Shown: positions 58,952 to 64,000 of the stretch, one piece after another
Position numbering within the stretch: the first letter of the stretch is position 1
Layout: each line of letters opens with the position of its first letter
Assembly (NCBI RefSeq): GCF_003515685.1
Contig: NZ_QWEG01000008.1
Span: 1-64,000 of the forward strand
Length of the DNA: 64,000 nt
DNA from: Neobacillus notoginsengisoli
GTDB taxonomy: Bacteria > Bacillota > Bacilli > Bacillales > Cytobacillaceae
Direction of reading: 5' to 3'
Made by a program: the position numbers and the translations under genes
Notes under the pieces: generated by a model
Told to the model about the DNA's origin: nothing
Database searches by the model: none
The model's input: the letters and a program-made list of their open reading frames with translations, nothing else

Positions 58952-59098
58952 ACACCGAAGATGAGGGTTTAAAATTAGATGGGGGCAATTCGAATAGCGC
59001 TTTGCTTAAAACCTCCACAAATCCCGCTATTGTGAAAACCGGGATTATATGTTAAATTAGAAATACTGTAAACGAACGCCTAACAGGAGGTAGCCTTC

Positions 59099-59332
59099 AT
59101 GCATGCACTGCTCGTAACGCTTTTAGTGATCGTATCAATTGGACTAATCGTTGTTGTATTACTACAATCAGGCCGTAGCGCAGGACTTTCCGGCGCGATT
59201 TCCGGCGGGGCAGAACAACTTTTTGGTAAGCAAAAAGCCCGTGGTATCGACCTGATCCTTCACCGGATTACGGTTGTCCTCGCGGTACTGTTCTTTGTCC
59301 TAACCGCTGCCGTAACATACTTTAAGCTTTAA
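59099..59332 (+). CDS. secG: Protein-export membrane protein SecG
   Basis: A 77-residue subunit of the SecYEG translocon with two membrane helices, the Ser/Gly-rich loop [23 protein letters not shown] and the second helix ending AAVTYFKL. It assists SecA-driven export. CAGGAGG precedes the ATG. secG-est-rnr-smpB is the normal order in Bacillus and Geobacillus. It has its own terminator. Confidence 0.95.
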   Translation: MHALLVTLLVIVSIGLIVVVLLQSGRSAGLSGAISGGAEQLFGKQKARGIDLILHRITVVLAVLFFVLTAAVTYFKL

Positions 59333-59348
59333 TCAATCTCAAAAATTG

Positions 59349-59386
59349 AGCCCGGCTTCGTGCCGGGCTTTATTTTTTTTTTTTTT
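59349..59386 (+). terminator. Terminator of secG
   Basis: AGCCCGGC-TTCGT-GCCGGGCTT is followed by TATTTTTTTTTTTTT. Confidence 0.94.
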
Positions 59387-59439
59387 CAACTTATATGCGA
59401 TTTGCGACAGTGGTTTTGCAAAAAGCGGTTGAAGTGTTC

Positions 59440-59935
59440 GCAAGGTTGCGATTTGCGCTAAAGTCTCGTTTAAAAGCAGATTGAATGGCGCGCAAGGCAG
59501 TGATTCGCGCCAAAGTCTCGTTTAAAAGCAGTTTGAATGGCGCGCAAGGCAGTGATTCGCGCCAAAGTCTCGTTTAAAAACGATTTGAATGGCGCGCAAG
59601 GCTGCGATTCGCGCCAAAGTCTCGTTTAAAAGCGATTTGAATGGCGCGCAAGGCTGCGATTCGCGTCAAAGTCTCGTTTAAAAGCGATTTGAATGGCGCG
59701 CAAGGCTGCGATTTGCGCCAAAGTCTCGTTTAAAAGCAGTTTGAATGGCGCGCAAGGCTGCGATTCGCGTCAAAGTCTCGTTTAAAAGCGATTTGAATGG
59801 CGCGCAAGGCTGCGATTCGCGTCAAAATCTCGTTTAAAAGCGATTTGAATGGCGCGCAAGGCTGCGATTCGCGCCAAAGCCCCGTTTGAAAACAGATTGA
59901 ATGACGTGCAAGGTAGCGATTCGCCCAAAGAATTC
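59440..59935. repeat. Nine exact 52-bp tandem repeats (GGCGCGCAAGG...TCTCGTTTAAAA)
   Basis: GGCGCGCAAGG starts at 59487, 59539, 59591, 59643, 59695, 59747, 59799, 59851 and (as GACGTGCAAGG) 59903, every step 52 bp; a decayed unit precedes at about 59435. Inside each unit GGCGCG pairs with CGCGCC around CAAGGCTGCGATT. It fills the 712-bp secG-est gap. Nearly identical units suggest recent expansion. Confidence 0.93.
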
Positions 59936-60044
59936 AGAAAATGCGTTTGAAGTGTTATGCAAGAGGGCTGAGCCTTATTTCTGGAATGTGCACTCCTGAT
60001 TTGCTTAAACTAAAGGAAGATATGCAAAGAAGGAGTTTATATAA

Positions 60045-60791
60045 ATGAAAGTACAATTACCAAAACCGTTTACGTTCGAAGCTGGCAAGCGGGCGGTTTT
60101 ATTGCTGCACGGATTTACGGGAAGCTCGGCGGATGTCCGTATGCTGGGCCGGTTTCTTGAGAAAAAAGGCTATACAAGCCACGCGCCGCATTATAAGGGG
60201 CATGCCGTGCCGCCGGAGGAGTTTGTGAAAACCGGTCCCGAAGACTGGTGGCAGGACGTGTTAGACGGCTATCAATTTTTGAAAGATAAGGGTTATGACG
60301 AGATTGCGGTCGCCGGCCTGTCGCTTGGAGGGGTATTCTCCTTGAAGCTGGGTTACACTGTACCTGTAAAGGGTATTATTCCGATGTGTGCGCCGATGGA
60401 TTTCAAGAGTGAGGAAACGCTGTACCAGGGCGTGCTGGCATATGCCCGCGAGTTCAAGCAGCATGAGGGCAAAACAGAATACGAAATCAATCAGGAGATG
60501 GCGGAATTCCGCCAGACGCCGATGAAAACGCTGAAGTCGCTGCAGCAATTAATCCTGGATGTCCGGGACCATGTTGACATGATTTACGCACCGCTGCTCG
60601 TTGTCCAAGGGCGGCTTGACCATATGGTGGATATCGACAGTGCCAATATTATTTACAGCCAGGCGGAGTCTGTCAACAAGCAAATCAAGTGGTACGAGGA
60701 ATCGGGGCACGTTATTACGCTCGATAAGGAAAAAGACCAGCTTCATGAGGACGTTTATACGTTTCTGGAAGGCCTGGATTGGAAAGAATAA
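60045..60791 (+). CDS. est: Carboxylesterase (Est30/YvaK type)
   Basis: A 248-residue alpha/beta hydrolase. Oxyanion motif LLHGFTGSS, nucleophile Ser in [10 protein letters not shown], catalytic Asp in [10 protein letters not shown] and His in ESGHVITLD. It hydrolyses short-chain carboxyl esters; the natural substrate is unknown. There is no signal peptide. AAGGAG lies upstream. It is the homolog of the Geobacillus stearothermophilus Est30 gene, also between secG and rnr. Confidence 0.93.
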   Translation: MKVQLPKPFTFEAGKRAVLLLHGFTGSSADVRMLGRFLEKKGYTSHAPHYKGHAVPPEEFVKTGPEDWWQDVLDGYQFLKDKGYDEIAVAGLSLGGVFSLKLGYTVPVKGIIPMCAPMDFKSEETLYQGVLAYAREFKQHEGKTEYEINQEMAEFRQTPMKTLKSLQQLILDVRDHVDMIYAPLLVVQGRLDHMVDIDSANIIYSQAESVNKQIKWYEESGHVITLDKEKDQLHEDVYTFLEGLDWKE

Positions 60792-60821
60792 TGAGAAAGA
60801 CCCTGTAAGGGAGGGATTCGC

Positions 60822-63194
60822 TTGGAAGAGATTATTCAAGCGCATATAGACAAGCTTTTGCAATATATGAAAGAGGAAGCCTACAAGCCGCTCACGGTCC
60901 AGGAGCTTGAAGAAGCATTCGGGATTGAAGATTCGGCCGATTTTAAGATCTTCGTCAAGGCACTCGTCCAGATGGAGGAGAAGGGACTCGTTGTCAGGAC
61001 CCGCGCGAACCGCTACGGCCTGCCGCAAAAAATGAATTTGATTCGCGGCAAGGTTGCCGGCCATGCGAAAGGGTTTGCGTTCGTTATGCCGGAGGAGCCG
61101 GGCATGGATGATATTTTCATTCCGCCGACGGAAACAAACAACGCGATGCACGGCGATATCGTGCTCGTCCGGATTTCATCCGAAACATCAGGCGAGCGCC
61201 GCGAAGGGACGATTATCCGCATCCTTGAGCGCGGCATCACCCAAATGGTCGGGACATACGTCGAAAGCAAGAGCTTCGGCTTCGTCATTCCGGACGAGAA
61301 GAAATTTACTGGTGATATTTTCATTCCGAAGGCGGCGAATGGTGGTGCTGTCGAAGGCCACAAGGTTGTCGTGAAAATCGTCAACTATCCGGAAGGCAGG
61401 ACGAGTGCCGAGGGTGAAGTCATTCAAATTCTCGGCCATAAAAATGACCCGGGCGTTGATATCCTGTCAGTCATCTATAAGCATGGGCTGCCGCTCGCAT
61501 TTCCTGAAGAAGTGCTCGAGCAGGCAAACTCGGTGCCGGATGAAATTAGCGAAAGCGACTTCGACGGACGCCGTGACCTGCGCGATCAAGTCATTGTCAC
61601 GATTGACGGTGCCGATGCGAAAGACCTTGATGACGCTGTCACAGTGAAAAAGCTCGATAACGGGAATTACAAGCTCGGCGTCCATATCGCCGATGTCAGC
61701 CATTATGTGACGGAAGGCTCGCCGATTGATTTGGAAGCGGAGGAGCGCGGGACGAGTGTGTACCTCGTTGACCGGGTCATCCCGATGATTCCGCACCGGC
61801 TGTCGAACGGCATTTGTTCCCTGAATCCTAAGGTGAATCGTCTGACACTGTCGTGTGAAATGGAAATTGATTCGACCGGTCATGTAGTCAATCATGAGAT
61901 TTTCCAGAGCGTGATTAAGACAACGGAACGGATGACGTACAGCGACGTGAACAAGATTCTCGTCGAGAAAGACGAGGAAACCCGCGGCCGTTATGAAACG
62001 CTCGTCCCGATGTTTGAGCAGATGGAGGAGCTTGCTTCCATTTTGCGCAAAAAAAGAATGGACCGCGGCGCGATTGATTTCGACTTTAAAGAGTCGCAAG
62101 TGCTGGTGGAAGAGGATGGCAAGCCAACTGACGTCGTTCTTCGCGAGCGCTCTGTTGCTGAAAAACTGATTGAGGAGTTCATGCTGGCAGCAAACGAAAC
62201 AATCGCCGAGCATTTCCACTGGATGGAAGTTCCATTCATTTACCGGATTCACGAAGATCCGAAGGAAGACAAGCTGCGCAGGTTCTTCGAGTTCATTACA
62301 AACTTCGGCTATTTTGTCAGGGGAACAGCCAACGATGTCCATCCGCGCGCCCTTCAGAGTATTATTGAAGAAGTCCGGGGCAAGCCGGAAGAAATGGTCG
62401 TTTCGACGGTCATGCTCCGTTCGATGCAGCAGGCGAAATATTATCCTGAAAGCCTTGGCCACTTTGGGCTTTCAACCGAATTTTACACGCATTTCACGTC
62501 CCCGATCCGCCGTTATCCGGACTTGATCGTCCACCGGCTGATCAGGACGTACTTGATCAATGGAAAACTTGATGAGAGAACACGCGAGAAATGGAATGCA
62601 CGATTGCCGGAGATTGCCGAGCATACGTCCAAAATGGAACGCCGCTCCGTCGATGCCGAGCGCGAAACGGACGAACTGAAAAAAGCGGAGTACATGGAAG
62701 ACAAAATCGGCGAGGAATACGACGGCATCATATCGTCGGTTACAAACTTCGGTATGTTTGTTGAACTGCCGAATACGATTGAAGGCCTTGTCCATGTCAG
62801 CTATATGACGGACGATTATTACCGCTATGATGAGCGCCATTTTGCGATGATCGGCGAGCGGACCGGTAACGTGTTCCGGATCGGCGACGAGATTACCGTC
62901 CGCGTCATCAACGTCAACAAAGACGAGCGGTCGATCGATTTTGAAATCGTCGGCATGAAAGGCACAAGGCGCGAACGAAGCGGGGAAGGCCGCATCTTCC
63001 GGACGAGCGGTTCCGATAAAAAGCCTGCCAGAGGGAAAGAAGGTAAAAGCCGTTCTGGCGGTTCGGCTTCCAAAAGCATTGGCCGCACAGAACCTGGTGC
63101 TTCCGGGGAAGGCGATAAAGCCAAGAAGAAAAAGAAACGTAAATTCTACGAAAACGCCCCGAAAAATAAGGGCGCGAAGCGGAAGAAGCGGTAA
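60822..63194 (+). CDS. rnr: Ribonuclease R
   Basis: A 790-residue 3'-5' exoribonuclease with an N-terminal winged helix, two cold-shock domains ([26 protein letters not shown]), the RNB catalytic domain with [14 protein letters not shown] (metal Asp residues), an S1 domain ([19 protein letters not shown], by position about 635-655) and a Lys/Arg-rich tail of about 60 residues. It degrades structured RNA and works with SmpB-tmRNA. The TTG start at 60822 fits GGGAGGG. smpB follows. Confidence 0.97.
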   Translation: MEEIIQAHIDKLLQYMKEEAYKPLTVQELEEAFGIEDSADFKIFVKALVQMEEKGLVVRTRANRYGLPQKMNLIRGKVAGHAKGFAFVMPEEPGMDDIFIPPTETNNAMHGDIVLVRISSETSGERREGTIIRILERGITQMVGTYVESKSFGFVIPDEKKFTGDIFIPKAANGGAVEGHKVVVKIVNYPEGRTSAEGEVIQILGHKNDPGVDILSVIYKHGLPLAFPEEVLEQANSVPDEISESDFDGRRDLRDQVIVTIDGADAKDLDDAVTVKKLDNGNYKLGVHIADVSHYVTEGSPIDLEAEERGTSVYLVDRVIPMIPHRLSNGICSLNPKVNRLTLSCEMEIDSTGHVVNHEIFQSVIKTTERMTYSDVNKILVEKDEETRGRYETLVPMFEQMEELASILRKKRMDRGAIDFDFKESQVLVEEDGKPTDVVLRERSVAEKLIEEFMLAANETIAEHFHWMEVPFIYRIHEDPKEDKLRRFFEFITNFGYFVRGTANDVHPRALQSIIEEVRGKPEEMVVSTVMLRSMQQAKYYPESLGHFGLSTEFYTHFTSPIRRYPDLIVHRLIRTYLINGKLDERTREKWNARLPEIAEHTSKMERRSVDAERETDELKKAEYMEDKIGEEYDGIISSVTNFGMFVELPNTIEGLVHVSYMTDDYYRYDERHFAMIGERTGNVFRIGDEITVRVINVNKDERSIDFEIVGMKGTRRERSGEGRIFRTSGSDKKPARGKEGKSRSGGSASKSIGRTEPGASGEGDKAKKKKKRKFYENAPKNKGAKRKKR

Positions 63195-63221
63195 GAGCCT
63201 GCTGGCATTTTAGCGGAAAGA

Positions 63222-63250
63222 TAGAGGGCCTCATTGAGGCTCTCTTTCGT
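63222..63250 (+). terminator. Terminator after rnr
   Basis: GAGGGCCTC-ATT-GAGGCTCTC followed by TTTCGTTCTCTTTTT. Confidence 0.82.
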
Positions 63251-63613
63251 TCTCTTTTTGCAAAAACGGTGCCTTGGATGAATTGGATAATAAATGTACG
63301 GAATTGGATAATAAAACGTAAAAATTGGATAATAAAAGGGCCTAATTGGATAATAAACAGCGAAATTTCGCTAATACAAAGACGAAATTGGTAAACATAT
63401 TTATTTCGCAATAAGAACCGGAAACTCCAAATTCAAGTGAATGAAAGGCCGGTTAATAAAGGCGAAAACTGGCTACTGCTGTTTATGATGTTGAATCGTG
63501 ATAAATTTGGATGATTTTTACCGGAATACCCGACGATTAAGCCCTGTACAAAGGCCCATTCATTGTGAGAAGAGAGTTTTTTTGTTAAAATAAAGAAGTA
63601 AGGGGGAGTGTGC
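63251..63613. other. rnr-smpB gap with 21-bp repeats
   Basis: TTTTGCAAAA at 63256, then four ATTGGATAATAAA units at 63282, 63303, 63324 and 63345 (21-bp steps), then A+T-rich DNA with no gene until smpB. The smpB ribosome site AAGGGGGAG lies at 63600-63609. Confidence 0.7.
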
Positions 63614-64000
63614 ATGCCTAAAGGGTTTGGAAAAACGGTCGCACAAAATAAAAAAGCGTACCATGACTATTTTATAGAAGAAACATATGAGGCCGGAATT
63701 GTGCTGCAGGGAACGGAGATTAAATCAATCCGCGCCGGCAAGGTTCAATTGAAGGATTCATATGCGAGGATTCATAACGGCGAGATGTTCCTGTACAGTG
63801 TTCATATTTCCCCGTATGAACAAGGGAACCGCTATAACCATGATCCGGTCAGGCCGCGGAAGCTTCTTTTGCACAAAAGGGAAATAATGAAGCTGCTTGG
63901 CGAAACAAAGGAATCCGGATATGCGCTTGTTCCGCTGAAAATGTACTTGAAAAACGGCTATGCCAAAGTGCTGATCGGCCTGGCAAAAGGGAAGAAGAAA
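63614..64000 (+). CDS. smpB: SsrA-binding protein SmpB (cut by window end)
   Basis: The first 129 codons of SmpB, which loads tmRNA onto stalled ribosomes. The OB-fold core is seen: [41 protein letters not shown], then [18 protein letters not shown] and [13 protein letters not shown]. The reading frame is open to the last base; a full SmpB has about 155 residues, so some 25 C-terminal residues are outside. AAGGGGGAG lies 5 bases before the ATG. Confidence 0.96.
   Translation, partial: MPKGFGKTVAQNKKAYHDYFIEETYEAGIVLQGTEIKSIRAGKVQLKDSYARIHNGEMFLYSVHISPYEQGNRYNHDPVRPRKLLLHKREIMKLLGETKESGYALVPLKMYLKNGYAKVLIGLAKGKKK

Noticed and set aside
59440-59935. CRISPR array
   Set aside because: Units are contiguous 52-bp tandem repeats without unique spacers, and there are no cas genes nearby. 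The same holds for 58693-58951 and 34811-35108.

Overview
The window comes from a spore-forming, low-GC Gram-positive bacterium of the family Bacillaceae. From about 17.6 kb onward the gene order follows Bacillus subtilis: csbA-uvrB-uvrA, the yvl genes, nagB/nagA, hprK-lgt-yvoD-ppaX-yvoF, yvcD, trxB, yvcI-yvcJ-yvcK-whiA-crh, clpP, a tRNA-Arg, sigL, cggR-gapA-pgk-tpiA-pgm-eno, then secG-est-rnr-smpB. Bacillus-type LexA, CtsR, CggR and CsoR sites are visible, and a SpoVAF-like germination protein and a CwlC-like amidase point to sporulation. I cannot name the species.

Region 1 (1-13 kb) is accessory and largely about copper and thiol chemistry. It opens in the 3' end of a group II intron. Then come an anchored protein of unknown function, a YVTN beta-propeller, the csoR-copZ-copA copper module with two CsoR-type operators, a membrane protein, a His-rich exported protein, a NapH/CcoG-like membrane polyferredoxin, a BNR-repeat lipoprotein and an 18-cysteine four-helix copper-storage-like protein. 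Next are two tandem lipoproteins of the PCYCGC-motif family. Both have an in-frame UGA at the same codon, followed by an intact, conserved 45-codon tail that starts the motif UGA-D-I-C. They are best read as selenoproteins (UxxC redox motif) and are the most interesting objects in the window. speD (E. coli type) follows.

Region 2 (13-31 kb) holds spoVAF, a YwqG-like and a YqjF-like protein, an RsbR-like STAS protein, csbA, the SOS-controlled uvrBA, an orphan ABC permease pair, yvlA/yvlB/yvlD, a sporulation-type amidase, ynfA-like, and nagB/nagA with a candidate NagR operator.

Region 3 (31-47 kb) is core housekeeping: HPr kinase, prolipoprotein transferase, PpaX, the TPR protein YvcD, thioredoxin reductase, the yvcI-crh operon, clpP and sigma-54. 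Region 4 (47-58.7 kb) is lower glycolysis under CggR, then an N-acetylglucosamine PTS permease and a TIM-barrel-like protein. Region 5 (59-64 kb) is secG-est-rnr-smpB, with smpB cut by the window end.

The intergenic DNA is unusual. Several unrelated families of short tandem repeats have near-exact periods of 21 bp or 51-52 bp (close to 2 and 5 helical turns), some with compensatory changes in hairpin stems. A GTTGATT-ended palindromic element occurs five times, four of them around cggR/gapA/pgk/tpiA and whiA. The palindrome TTTTGCAAAA occurs about 24 times in 64 kb by eye, where about 0.1 would be expected from base composition.
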